DNA of 51,143 nt from positions 1-51,143 of the forward strand of contig CAYQMF010000037.1 of the NCBI GenBank assembly GCA_964418595.1. Direction: 5' to 3'. The notes beneath the pieces were generated by a model. It had not been told where the DNA came from. It worked only from the letters and a program-made list of their open reading frames with translations, and made no database searches. How positions within the stretch are numbered: position 1 is the stretch's first letter; each line of letters begins with the position of its first letter. Position numbers and translations under genes: made by a program. This stretch comes from CAYQMF01 sp964418595. GTDB taxonomy: Bacteria; Planctomycetota; UBA1135; UBA2386. Shown here piece by piece: positions 36,878 to 45,587 of this stretch.

Positions 36878-37828
36878 GTGGTCAGACGGCTGTTGGCAGG
36901 GCTGAGCAACAAGAAGTCCGCCCTCGGCCCGCGCGGACGCGGCATCTTCGACCGCCTGTTCGGGGGCGCCGACGACGGCGCGAGCCCGCGCCGACCGGCC
37001 AGCGCCCGCGAGGAGGCCGCCGTCATCGCCATCGGCAGCGGCAAGGGCGGCACCGGCAAGAGCTTCCTGTCGACCAGCCTCGCCGTGCTCCTCCACCACA
37101 GTGGCCGGCGGGTGACCCTCGTCGACTGCGACTTCGGCCTCGCCGCCGACCACCTCCTGCTCGGGGTCACGCCGCAGCGCACGCTGCAGCATCTGCTCGC
37201 CGGTCAGGCCGAGCTCGCCGACGTCGCCATCCAGACCCCGTCCGGGCCGACCCTCGTGCCCGGCAGCTCCGGCGTGCGCCAGATGGCCGCGCTCAGCGAC
37301 CAGGAGCTGGTGGCCTTCGGCCGCCGGCTGGGCGAGATCGCCGAAGGTACGGAGATCATGCTCCTCGACTGCGGCGCCGGCATCTCACCGCAGACGATCC
37401 TCACCATGCTCGCCGCCGACCACATCGTGCTCGTGACGCAGCCGGAGATCGCCGCGCTCACCGACGCCTACGCGGTGATGAAGTGTCTCCTGCCGCTCAA
37501 CCCGGCGGCGGCCCTGTCGGTGGTGGTCAACCGCGCCGCGGCGCGCGGCCAGGGTGACAAGGCGTTCGAGAAGCTCGACGAGGTCGCGCGCCGGCACGCG
37601 TCGGCGAAGCTCGCCTACCTCGGCGAGGTCGGCGACGACCCCCTGGTGACGCAACGGCGGCTCGGGCAGCAGCCGCTGGTCGCGAGCGACCCGCAGGGCG
37701 TGACCGCGGTGGCGCTGCGGCAGGTGTTGTTGAAGTTGGAGCAGGTGGCGGGGCCGCTGGCCAGGCGCGTCGTCGGCGAGCGCGGGGTGCAGACGCGGTT
37801 CCGGGAGCATCGCTTGTTCCTGGAGTGA
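36878..37828 (+). CDS. MinD/FlhG-type P-loop ATPase
   Basis: The 316-residue protein has the deviant Walker A motif GSGKGGTGKS (53-62), DCDFGLAADHLLLG as the MinD/FlhG-type A-prime stretch, and LLDCGAGIS as Walker B. GLAADHLLLG recalls FlhG, which sets flagellar number and place, more than chromosome-partitioning ParA. No flagellar, chemotaxis or min gene is nearby, so its cargo is unknown. The N-terminal 45 residues are basic and variable. It is preceded by a strong Shine-Dalgarno and followed by the palindromic element at 37871-38060. Confidence 0.8.
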   Translation: MVRRLLAGLSNKKSALGPRGRGIFDRLFGGADDGASPRRPASAREEAAVIAIGSGKGGTGKSFLSTSLAVLLHHSGRRVTLVDCDFGLAADHLLLGVTPQRTLQHLLAGQAELADVAIQTPSGPTLVPGSSGVRQMAALSDQELVAFGRRLGEIAEGTEIMLLDCGAGISPQTILTMLAADHIVLVTQPEIAALTDAYAVMKCLLPLNPAAALSVVVNRAAARGQGDKAFEKLDEVARRHASAKLAYLGEVGDDPLVTQRRLGQQPLVASDPQGVTAVALRQVLLKLEQVAGPLARRVVGERGVQTRFREHRLFLE

Positions 37829-37870
37829 GGCGGCCGCGCGGTCGGGGCGGCGTCGACGCCGAGGGAACGG

Positions 37871-38060
37871 CTTCGGGCACGGGCGTCGCCACGCGGCAAA
37901 GCCGCGTGGCTGGCACGGGCTCGTTCACGGACGGGAGCGGGCTGACGGAGCAGCGCCTGCCGCGCACGCGCTCCGACCTTTCCCCGTACCCGTCGTGAAC
38001 GCGCCCGAGCCCAGCTCGGCGGCGCGGTGCGCCGCCGAGCGGAGCCCGCGCCCGGCACCG
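37871..38060. repeat. Palindromic intergenic element, copy A
   Basis: This part of a 344-bp gene-free spacer contains a perfect 9-bp hairpin with AAA loop (37889-37909) and a perfect 12-bp hairpin with GGT loop (38014-38040), placed inside longer imperfect arms in which GGGCTCGTTCACGG is mirrored by a GGGCGCGTTCACG-like stretch. It shares CCACGCGGCA and TGGCTGGC-CGGGCTCGT with the element at 45588-45803. A pyrimidine tract (about 38061-38095) follows. No coding capacity is credible. Confidence 0.75.
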
Positions 38061-38172
38061 TTCCCCCTCTTCCCTCTCTCCCCCTTCTCTCCCATCCGCG
38101 CGCTCGCATCGCCCCCCCAGTACCCGTAACAAGGGCTCTCCTCCTCCCTTCCCCGCGACCCCGGTGCGCACG

Positions 38173-39846
38173 ATGTCATTCCGCTTCCTCCTTCCCCTCT
38201 TCGCCGCGACCCTCGCCGCCCAGCCGCACGAGGAACTCGGCCGCATGTGGACCTTCGAGCACATGCCGCTCGAGTGGTTCAAGACCGCCTACGACTTCGA
38301 GCCCACCGCCGAGTGGGTCGAGAAGGTCCGCCTCTCCGCGCTGCGTTTCGGCAACGGCTGCTCCGCGTCGTTCGTCAGCCCGCGCGGCTTGATCATGACC
38401 AACCACCACTGCGCACGCGGCAACGTCGCGCAGGTGAGCCCGGAGGGTGAGGACTGGTTGGGCGACGGTCACTTCGCCACCACCGCGGCGGATGAGGTGA
38501 AGCTCCCCGGGCTCGTCGTGCGGCAGCTCGTCGCCATGCGCGACATCAACGATGCCATGAACGACGGCGTCGACGCGCTCGTCGATGCGAGCGCGCGGCA
38601 GGCGAAGCTCGACGCGAACAAGGCCAAGGTCCTCGCGGAGGCCAAGGCCGCCGACGACAGCCTCGAGCATCAGGTCGTCGCCCTCTACCAGGGCGGTACC
38701 TACCAGCTCTACAGCTACAAGGTCTACAGCGACATCCGCCTCGTCGGCACGCCGCACCTGCAGTGCGCCAAGTTCGGTGGCGACCCCGACAACTTCACCT
38801 ACCCGCGCTTCGGTCTCGACTACACGTTCGTGCGCGCGTGGGAGAACGATCGTCCCGCCGACACGAGCAAGCACTACTACAAGTGGAAGACCGCGGGCCC
38901 CGAGGAGAACGAGACCGTCTTCATCGTCGGCAACCCCGGCTCGACCGGCCGCCTCAAGTCGATCGCGCAGATGGAGTATCTGCGCGACCTGCAGTACCCG
39001 GCGCTCGTCGCGCAGTTCAAGGCCCAGCTCGCCACGCTCTACAAGCGCTCCGCCGACGACCCCGAGCGCGCCAAGGCGCTGCGCACGCAGATCCTCAGCC
39101 TCGAGAACTCGCGCAAGGCGGTGCAGGGCTACCTCGACGGCCTGCGCAACGAGAAGGTGATGGCCGTCAAGCGCGTCGCCGAGGAGAAGGCCCGCGACGG
39201 CATCGCACGGCACGAGGCACTGCAGGCGAAGCTCGGCAACCCCTGGGGCGAGCTCGAGCTCCTCGTGGCCCGCAAGCGCGCGATCTCGGCTGGCAAGGAG
39301 AAGCTCTCCGCCGAGGAGCGCAAGGCGCTGCAGGACCACGAGGCGACCCTCGAGAAGCGCATCGGCGAGGCGTTCTACGGGCTCTACGGCACGGCGATCT
39401 CACCGGACGCGACGTTCACGCTCCGCATCAGCGACGGCGTGGTGAAGGGCTTCGACTGCAATGGCACCATCGCCCCGTGGTTCACCAGCCTCTACGGCCT
39501 CTACGCCCGCCACACGGAGTTCGGCGGCAAGGACGACTTCGCGCTGCCGCAGCCCTGGCTCGACCGCATGGATCGGCTCGACCTGCGCACGCCGTTCAAC
39601 CTGGTGTCGACCTGCGACATCATCGGCGGCAACTCCGGCAGCCCGATGATCGACAAGAACGCCGAGGTCGTCGGCCTCGTCTTCGACGGCAACATCGAGA
39701 TGCTCGGCAACAACTTCGTGTTCACCGACGAGATCGCGCGCAGCGTCTCCGTGCACCCCGCGATCATCATCGCGTCGCTGCGGCACGTGTACGACGCGCC
39801 CCACCTCGCCGACGAACTCGAGGGGAAGGCCGCGGTCATCCGGTAG
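38173..39846 (+). CDS. Exported S46-family dipeptidyl-peptidase, DPP7-like
   Basis: The 557-residue protein has a signal peptide (RFLLPLFAATLAAQ). The S46 triad is visible: His in LIMTNHHCARG (78/79), Asp in the DNFTYPRFGLDY region and Ser488 in GGNSGSPMID. The residue 18 after the catalytic Ser, which fixes P1 preference in the family (Arg in acidic-specific DPP11, Gly in DPP7), is Gly506 in FDGNIE, so hydrophobic or broad specificity is expected. It is about 150 residues shorter than the well-studied enzymes, the deficit lying in the helical cap. It releases dipeptides outside the cytoplasm. Confidence 0.92.
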   Translation: MSFRFLLPLFAATLAAQPHEELGRMWTFEHMPLEWFKTAYDFEPTAEWVEKVRLSALRFGNGCSASFVSPRGLIMTNHHCARGNVAQVSPEGEDWLGDGHFATTAADEVKLPGLVVRQLVAMRDINDAMNDGVDALVDASARQAKLDANKAKVLAEAKAADDSLEHQVVALYQGGTYQLYSYKVYSDIRLVGTPHLQCAKFGGDPDNFTYPRFGLDYTFVRAWENDRPADTSKHYYKWKTAGPEENETVFIVGNPGSTGRLKSIAQMEYLRDLQYPALVAQFKAQLATLYKRSADDPERAKALRTQILSLENSRKAVQGYLDGLRNEKVMAVKRVAEEKARDGIARHEALQAKLGNPWGELELLVARKRAISAGKEKLSAEERKALQDHEATLEKRIGEAFYGLYGTAISPDATFTLRISDGVVKGFDCNGTIAPWFTSLYGLYARHTEFGGKDDFALPQPWLDRMDRLDLRTPFNLVSTCDIIGGNSGSPMIDKNAEVVGLVFDGNIEMLGNNFVFTDEIARSVSVHPAIIIASLRHVYDAPHLADELEGKAAVIR

Positions 39847-39866
39847 GGAGCGCGCTTCCTGGTTTG

Positions 39867-40095
39867 CCCTGGTTCTTCTGGTTCTGTACTTCCCTCTCTT
39901 CTGTGTTTCCCCTTCTTGGCTCGGCTTCTTCGAGTTGGGCGACGGCGCTGGACCTGGCGTCTGCGCCTGCTGCCGGCGAAGGACGGTTTCGCGACAGGCG
40001 TCGCCGCGGTTCGCGAGCCAGCCAGAAGCACGAGGGAAACACAGAAGGAGAGGGAAGAGAGGGAACAGAGGGTTGTGGAGAGCCAGAACCAGGAC
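39867..40095. repeat. Inverted-repeat intergenic element C between convergent genes
   Basis: The left arm (39867-39922) reads CCTGGTTCTTCTGGTTC...CTTCTGTGTTTCCC...GGCTCG and the right arm (about 40013-40095) carries the reverse complement in imperfect form, including GGGAAACACAGAAGG and GAACCAGGA. It fills most of the 292-bp gap between the S46 peptidase and the glycosyltransferase. No gene was found inside. It could act as a bidirectional terminator. Confidence 0.65.
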
Positions 40096-40138
40096 CACTG
40101 CCTGAACGGGCGGCCAAACTCACCCACAGGCTCCACCC

Positions 40139-41104
40139 TCACACGCTTCCCACCCCCAACTCGCCGAGCAGCGCACGCCACGCCGCGACCTCGCGCGCCG
40201 GGGCGAAGGCGGGCGCGAGCTGCGTGAGCCGCGCGCGAAGTTCTCCGTAGAACTCCGCGTCGCGCTCGGCCCGCAGCAGCAGCGCCGCGAGCGCGCGCGC
40301 GTCGCCGACCGGGAACGCCGCCGGCCAGTCTCGACCCAGGAGTCCGAGCGAGCCGCTGATCGCGGTGACGATGGGCGGCACGCCGGCGACGATGGCTTCG
40401 CTCACGGCGTTCGCTCCGCCCTCGCTGAGCGAGGTCGAGACGAGCGCGCGGCACGACGCGAGGAAGCGGCGCGCGGCGCGGTGTGGATGGGCGCCGAGCC
40501 AACTGAAGCGCAGGCTGCGGCTCATCAGGGCGCGCGCTCGTTCGCCGAGCGCCGGGTCCGTCGCCTCGCCCAGGAGCGCGACGTGGATGCGCGACGACGC
40601 CGGCAGATGCGCGACGGCCTGCGCGGCGAGGAGCGGATCCTTCACGGCCCGCAGGTTGGCGAGCACGCAGGCCTGGAAGCCCGGCGCCGGCAACGGTCGA
40701 TCGAGACACGGCGTGACCGACTGCAGGATCACCCGCGCGCGCGGCCGCACCGCCGCGGGAAGCTCCGCGACGGCGGCCGGTTGCAACACCACCACGAGGT
40801 CGGCGGCGAGCAGGCTCGCCGCCGCCACCGTCCGCTCGGCGCCCGCGGCGTGCAGGTCGGTTCCGGTGCCGGCGACCACCAGTCGCCCGGCGGGCGCCTC
40901 GGTGCGGTAGCGCGCGATGGACGGTGCCGACTTCACCGCGTGCAGGGCGACCAGCACGTCGCACGGCCGGCTATCCCACTCCCGCGCGCGGCGGACCCTC
41001 ACGCCCAGCCGGCGCAAGCAGCGCGCCCAGCGCAGCGCCGTGACGCGGTTGCCGGTGGTCACGCCGCGCGGCGCGGGGTCGACCAACTGCACGGTCACCG
41101 GCAT
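40139..41104 (-). CDS. GT4-type glycosyltransferase, SenB/TIGR04348-like
   Basis: The 321-residue protein matches the selenosugar synthase SenB family from end to end: TGNRVTALRWARCLRRLG, LVALHAVKSAPSIARYR, GTGTDLH, VLANLRAVKDPLLAAQA, SEGGANAVSEAIVAGVPP and LLGRDWPAAFPVGD. SenB joins a UDP-sugar to selenophosphate in selenoneine synthesis. SenA (ergothioneine-type synthase) and a SelD-type selenophosphate synthase are absent from this window, so the substrate may differ. It follows the barrel protein by 13 nt with GGAGG before the ATG, so they form an operon. Confidence 0.72.
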   Translation of the reverse strand: MPVTVQLVDPAPRGVTTGNRVTALRWARCLRRLGVRVRRAREWDSRPCDVLVALHAVKSAPSIARYRTEAPAGRLVVAGTGTDLHAAGAERTVAAASLLAADLVVVLQPAAVAELPAAVRPRARVILQSVTPCLDRPLPAPGFQACVLANLRAVKDPLLAAQAVAHLPASSRIHVALLGEATDPALGERARALMSRSLRFSWLGAHPHRAARRFLASCRALVSTSLSEGGANAVSEAIVAGVPPIVTAISGSLGLLGRDWPAAFPVGDARALAALLLRAERDAEFYGELRARLTQLAPAFAPAREVAAWRALLGELGVGSV

Positions 41105-41117
41105 GGCGCCTCCGCCG

Positions 41118-42959
41118 TCACCGGGCCTTCGCGAGGCAGAGCAGCGCCATCGCCGTGCCGTAGCAGCGACCCAGCTCGTGCGAGTCCACGAAGCAGCCGT
41201 CGATCTCCGGCAGCGCGAGCACGAGCGCGTCCTGCTGTGCCTGCCAGCGCTCGCGCGCGGCGTCGTCGGTGATCGCGGCGATCGCCTCGCTGCGTGCACG
41301 CACGTCGTACCAGAAGAAGAAGCCGCCGTAGCCGAGGCTGTCGGCGTGATCGTCGTACTTGCGGATCGCCTCCAGCCGATGGTGGTGCTCGAAGGCAGCG
41401 GTCAGCGCGGCCGAGAGCCGCCCCTGGTCGGAGGCTCCGAAGCGGCACAGGGCCAGTTCGCACAACGGCATGCGACCGGCGGCCCCGGCCACGTCGATCG
41501 CGCGCCCGCCCGCGCGGCTCATGCCGTACGGGAACCCACCGTTCTCGGCGCGGCACTGCTGCAGCGCGCGCACGCCGCGCGCCACCACGGCCTCCGGCAC
41601 GTCGAGCCCCTTGGCCTTGCCTTCCGCCAGCGCGAGGAGCACGGTCGCGATGACGAACGGGTTCGAGTACTCGTGGAACCACGCGCCCGACTCCTCCTGC
41701 AGGCCGGCGAGCGCTCCGACGAGTTCCTGCGCCTTGGTCAACAGCCGCGAGCGCCCTTCGTCGTCGCCTTCCATCCACCGGCACAGGGCGCGCAACCGGT
41801 AGGCGTGCGCCCACGCGATCTCGTCGCGGTCCTGGCTGGCGATGCGGCTCTCGTCGCGCAGCAGGCCGTCGATGCGCACGAGCGCCGCATCCACCTGGGT
41901 GCGCAGCTCCCCGGCGAGCGCCGCCCGGTGTTCGAGCAGCGCCCAGCCCACCAGCGCCGTGATCGCCATGTACACGTTGGGCAGGCTGTCGGTGCCGCCG
42001 AAGTCGTACGTGCTGTCGCGGTAGCCGCCGTCCTCCTCCTGTTGGTCGACGAGGAACTGCAGCGAGCGCCGGATCATCGCGTCCCGCGTGAAGGCACCGG
42101 CCGCGGCCTGCGTGCTCGTCGTCGCTCCCGCCAGCACCGCCGTCGGCAGGGGCTTGAACTCCTCGATGCCGCGCAGGAACGGACCGTGCCCCTCGCGTTC
42201 GGCGACGACCTTCCACGCCAGCGGATGGTCCGGCGACTTCGCGACCAGCGCGCTCCACGCCTCGTCGGCGGCCTCGAACAGGCGTTGCCGCCGCAGCACG
42301 ACGCCCAGGAGGAAGCGCGCGAGGGGAACGTGCTCGCCTGCATTCTCGTCGGTGACCATCGCCGAGAGCAGCCTCGCGGCCGCGGCAGGCTCCCCCTGCC
42401 CGTACGCGGCGAGCGCATCCTGCATGCGCGCCGGCAACCCGCACGGCAGCGTCCTGCCCAGTGCCGCGCCGAGGCGCGCGCGCCACCACTCGGGCACGAG
42501 GGTCGTGATCCGGTCGGCCCGGGCGGTCTCCTTGCCCTCGGCGTCGAGCACTACGAACCCCGGCTCGATGAACTTGCCGCGCACGAGTCCGCGCTCCCGC
42601 GCCTCGTCGCGCCGCGGCACGAGGCGCAGCGGCACGAACTCCGTGTTGAGGATCGCGATCGTCTCCGGCCAGGAGAACGGGCCCGCGAGCATGCGGCGGT
42701 CGATCTCGGGACGGCGGTCCATCGGCGAGCCCGGCACCGTCGGCACGTACCAGAACACAGGGCGGCCGCTGCTCCTGGCGTCGGCCAAGGCGGTGGCGAG
42801 GTCGGTGCGCCACGCGACTGCCGTGCCGGCGCGCGCGGCCTCCGGGCTCGGCGGCTTGCGTAGCTTGGCCGTGGAGTTCCCCGCCCACGGGTCACCCTTC
42901 GACTGCTGGGCGGCGAGCGTCGCCGCGAACACCACCACCGCGAACCGGATCCAGGCCAT
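41118..42959 (-). CDS. Exported protein: thioredoxin-like N-terminus and terpene-cyclase-type alpha/alpha barrel
   Basis: The 613-residue protein has a signal peptide (MAWIRFAVVVFAATLAAQ). Residues about 45-150 look like a thioredoxin fold without CxxC (GRPVFWYVPTVP, then EFVPLRL). Residues about 300-610 contain repeats of the prenyltransferase/squalene-cyclase type (LQFLVDQQEEDGGY, LAGLQEESGAWFH, LQQCRAENGGFPYG), each a helix followed by a Gly-rich turn. The DxDD catalytic motif of cyclases is not seen, so it is probably a structural or binding barrel. It precedes the SenB-like gene in one operon and is divergent from the M28 peptidase. Confidence 0.75.
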   Translation of the reverse strand: MAWIRFAVVVFAATLAAQQSKGDPWAGNSTAKLRKPPSPEAARAGTAVAWRTDLATALADARSSGRPVFWYVPTVPGSPMDRRPEIDRRMLAGPFSWPETIAILNTEFVPLRLVPRRDEARERGLVRGKFIEPGFVVLDAEGKETARADRITTLVPEWWRARLGAALGRTLPCGLPARMQDALAAYGQGEPAAAARLLSAMVTDENAGEHVPLARFLLGVVLRRQRLFEAADEAWSALVAKSPDHPLAWKVVAEREGHGPFLRGIEEFKPLPTAVLAGATTSTQAAAGAFTRDAMIRRSLQFLVDQQEEDGGYRDSTYDFGGTDSLPNVYMAITALVGWALLEHRAALAGELRTQVDAALVRIDGLLRDESRIASQDRDEIAWAHAYRLRALCRWMEGDDEGRSRLLTKAQELVGALAGLQEESGAWFHEYSNPFVIATVLLALAEGKAKGLDVPEAVVARGVRALQQCRAENGGFPYGMSRAGGRAIDVAGAAGRMPLCELALCRFGASDQGRLSAALTAAFEHHHRLEAIRKYDDHADSLGYGGFFFWYDVRARSEAIAAITDDAARERWQAQQDALVLALPEIDGCFVDSHELGRCYGTAMALLCLAKAR

Positions 42960-43036
42960 GGCGCGCACAGAGATACCCGAAAGGCGCAGCCCGCCTTTGT
43001 GCTACTTGTGGTGTTCGTCGCTACCCGAGGTCACCC

Positions 43037-44380
43037 ATGCTCACCTGCCTCCTGGTCCTGTCTTGCGCCGTTGTCGTCCAGGGACCAGCGACGCAGACCG
43101 GCACGCCGAGCGCCGAGATCGAACGCACCGTGCAGGCAGCCCTCGCCCGCATCCAGCCCGCAAGCCTCGCGCGCACGGTGCGCGACCTCGTGGGCTTCGG
43201 CACGCGCCACATCGCGTCGGCCACGGACGACCCCGCCGTCGGTACCGGCGCCGCGCGCACCTACCTCGAGGCACGCCTGCGCGAGGCGGGCGCGCCGGCC
43301 GGAGCGCGCCTGACCGTCGAGCGCAAGGCGTACAAGGTGACCGCCAGTCGCATCGGCGCGGAGGCCCAGGCTGTGAACCTCGTGGCCACGCTGCGCGGAG
43401 TCGGCGATCCGGATCGCCTCTACGTGATCGGCGGTCACTACGACTCGATCAACGGCGACAACCGCGACACGAAGGGTCCGGCGCCGGGCGCCAACGACGA
43501 TGGCTCCGGCACCGCGGTGGTGATCGAAGCCCTGCGCGCGCTCGCGCCCGTCGAGATGGCCGCCACCGTCGTGTTCGTCTGCTACGACGGCGAGGAGATG
43601 GGCCTGCTCGGCTCGACCGAGCACGCCAAGGAACTCGCGGCAGCCAACGCCAAGGTCGACGCGATGATCACCAACGACATCGTCGGCAACACGCTGGGCA
43701 TGGACGGCGTGCGTCGCACCGACTACCTGCGTTGCTTCAGCTACGCGCCGCGCGGCAACGACACCACCGGCCGCAGCCTCGCGCGCGCGATCACCTTCGC
43801 CGCCGCTCGCCACCTGTCGGGGTTCCAGGTGCGCATGGTGCTGCGCGGCGATCGCTACGGCCGGGGCGGCGACCATCGGCCGTTCTTCACCGAAGGCTTC
43901 CCCGCCGCGCGCCTCACCGAGCCGCGCGAGGACTTCTCCCGCCAGCACGCCACCGTCGTCACGCGCGATGGCAAGCCGTACGGCGACTTCCCGGAGTGGG
44001 TCGACGCCGAGTACCTCGCCAACGTGTGTCGCGTCAACACCGCCCTGCTCCTGGAACTGGCCAGTGCCCCGCCGGCGCCGGTCACGGTGCGCGCGCGCGG
44101 CGCCCGCACCAGCTACGACACGATCCTCACCTGGGCGCCGGTCGACGGCGCCGCCAGCTACGAACTCGTCTGGCGCATGACCACCGCCGCCGACTGGGAA
44201 GGCGCACGCATCGTCGGTCCGAACGAGACCACGAACGAGCGCGGGCAACTGAGCGCGACCCTCACCGGCATCTGCCTCGACGACTGCGTCGTGGCCGTGC
44301 GCTGCGTCGGCAAGAACGGCGCCCGTTCGCGCGCCACCGCGCCGCCGGAGCCCGACGCCTTCGAGTCGCGCCCACGCTGA
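43037..44380 (+). CDS. Exported M28-family aminopeptidase with C-terminal beta-sandwich
   Basis: The 447-residue protein has a signal peptide (LTCLLVLSCAVVVQG). Zinc ligands are GGHYDS (His134), GANDDGSGT (Asp154), YDGEEMGLLGS (Glu186/Glu187), NDIVGN (Asp214) and GDHRPFFTEG. Residues about 345-440 resemble a fibronectin type III domain (LTWAPVDGAASYELVWR), a binding module. ATG 43037 has GAGG 6 nt upstream. It is a second, differently built M28 enzyme next to that at 1451-3079. It is tandem with the PLP-enzyme gene, 19 bp apart. Confidence 0.92.
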   Translation: MLTCLLVLSCAVVVQGPATQTGTPSAEIERTVQAALARIQPASLARTVRDLVGFGTRHIASATDDPAVGTGAARTYLEARLREAGAPAGARLTVERKAYKVTASRIGAEAQAVNLVATLRGVGDPDRLYVIGGHYDSINGDNRDTKGPAPGANDDGSGTAVVIEALRALAPVEMAATVVFVCYDGEEMGLLGSTEHAKELAAANAKVDAMITNDIVGNTLGMDGVRRTDYLRCFSYAPRGNDTTGRSLARAITFAAARHLSGFQVRMVLRGDRYGRGGDHRPFFTEGFPAARLTEPREDFSRQHATVVTRDGKPYGDFPEWVDAEYLANVCRVNTALLLELASAPPAPVTVRARGARTSYDTILTWAPVDGAASYELVWRMTTAADWEGARIVGPNETTNERGQLSATLTGICLDDCVVAVRCVGKNGARSRATAPPEPDAFESRPR

Positions 44381-44399
44381 CTCCCCCATTCAATCTCCC

Positions 44400-45560
44400 A
44401 TGCAAGACCACACTCTCGCCGTGCACGCCGGCGCCAGCGCGAACCCCACGCGCGCGGTGGCGATGCCGATCTACCAGACCTCGACCTTCCGCTTCGATTC
44501 CTGTGCCCAGGGGGCGGAGCTGAGCGCGCAAGTCGCACCGCCGGAGCTGTACACGCGCTGGGGCAACCCCACCACGCGGGTGCTCGAGGAGGCGATCGCG
44601 CAGCTCGAGGGCGCCGAGGCAGCGCTGGCGTTCAGCTCCGGCATGGGCGCCGGCGCCGCTGCCGTGCTCGCCGCGGTGCAGGCCGGCGATCACGTCGTGG
44701 CCGCCAACTGCCTGTATGCGGGCATGACCGAGCTCTTCGAGGGCGTGCTCGCGCGCTTTGGGGTGAGCACCACCTTCGTCGAGCCCAGCGACCTCGCCGC
44801 CGTGGAGGGCGCGATCAAACCGTCGACGCGCCTGCTCTACGTGGAGACGCCCGCCAACCCGACCTTGCAGATCACCGATCTGGCCGCCATCGCCGACATC
44901 GGCAAGCGACGCGGCGTGTTCACGCTCACCGACAACACCTGGGCGTCACCCTGGAACACGAAGCCGTTGGAGCACGGCATCGATGCCTCGCTGCATTCGG
45001 CGACGAAGTACCTCGGCGGCCACAGCGACGTCGTCGCCGGCGCGGTGGCGGGCAGCCAGCGCTACATCGCCAAGGTGTGGAAGATGCTGAAGGTGTTCGG
45101 CGCGTGCATCAGCCCGCACGACGCGTGGCTGGTGGCGCGCGGGATCAAGACGCTGGGCGTGCGCGTGGAGCGACAGAACGCCACGACGTTGGCGCTGACG
45201 CGGTACCTCGCGAAGCATCCGGCCGTGGAGCGCGTGTACTACCCGGGGTTGGAGACGCATCCGGGGCATGCGGTCGCGAAGAAGCAGATGCGCGGGTTCG
45301 GCGGGATGTTCGCCTTCGAGGTGAAGGGCGGGTTCCAGGCCGGGCGAAGGGTGATCGAGGCGCTGCGGCTGGTGACGCACGCGGTGAGCCTCGGCGGGAC
45401 GGAGTCGCTGGCGGTGCATGCGGCGAGCACGACGCACGGGCCGTTGAGCGAGGAGGCGAGACGGAGGGCGGGGGTGACGCCGGGCTTGATCCGGGTGTCG
45501 ATCGGGCTGGAGGCGGAGGAAGATCTGCGCGCTGACTTCGCGCGGGCGCTCGGGGGGTAG
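44400..45560 (+). CDS. Cys/Met metabolism PLP-dependent enzyme (cystathionine synthase/lyase family)
   Basis: The 386-residue enzyme has YTRWGNPT (51-58, cofactor phosphate), SSGMGAGAA, VETPANPTLQITD, and the PLP lysine in SATKYLGGHSDV (Lys203). The family covers cystathionine gamma-synthase, gamma- and beta-lyases, O-acetylhomoserine sulfhydrylase and methionine gamma-lyase; the sequence alone does not decide between them. The LGGTESLAVHAAS tail is standard. It may act in homocysteine or methionine metabolism together with ahcY at the other end of the window, but they are not linked. It converges with gltA across element B. Confidence 0.9.
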   Translation: MQDHTLAVHAGASANPTRAVAMPIYQTSTFRFDSCAQGAELSAQVAPPELYTRWGNPTTRVLEEAIAQLEGAEAALAFSSGMGAGAAAVLAAVQAGDHVVAANCLYAGMTELFEGVLARFGVSTTFVEPSDLAAVEGAIKPSTRLLYVETPANPTLQITDLAAIADIGKRRGVFTLTDNTWASPWNTKPLEHGIDASLHSATKYLGGHSDVVAGAVAGSQRYIAKVWKMLKVFGACISPHDAWLVARGIKTLGVRVERQNATTLALTRYLAKHPAVERVYYPGLETHPGHAVAKKQMRGFGGMFAFEVKGGFQAGRRVIEALRLVTHAVSLGGTESLAVHAASTTHGPLSEEARRRAGVTPGLIRVSIGLEAEEDLRADFARALGG

Positions 45561-45564
45561 GAGA

Positions 45565-45582
45565 AGAGAGAGAGAGAGAGAG
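45565..45582 (+). repeat. (AG)9 microsatellite after the PLP-enzyme gene
   Basis: Nine AG units follow the stop codon and run into a G-rich stretch and then element B. Similar pyrimidine tracts occur at 38061-38095 and 51026-51051. Confidence 0.9.
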
Positions 45583-45587
45583 GGGGG

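Noticed and set aside
36878..37828. Plasmid or chromosome partition ParA
   Set aside because: No ParB or centromere-like repeats nearby, and the GLAADHLLLG stretch fits FlhG/MinD better. The palindromic element downstream does not contain short direct repeats typical of parS.
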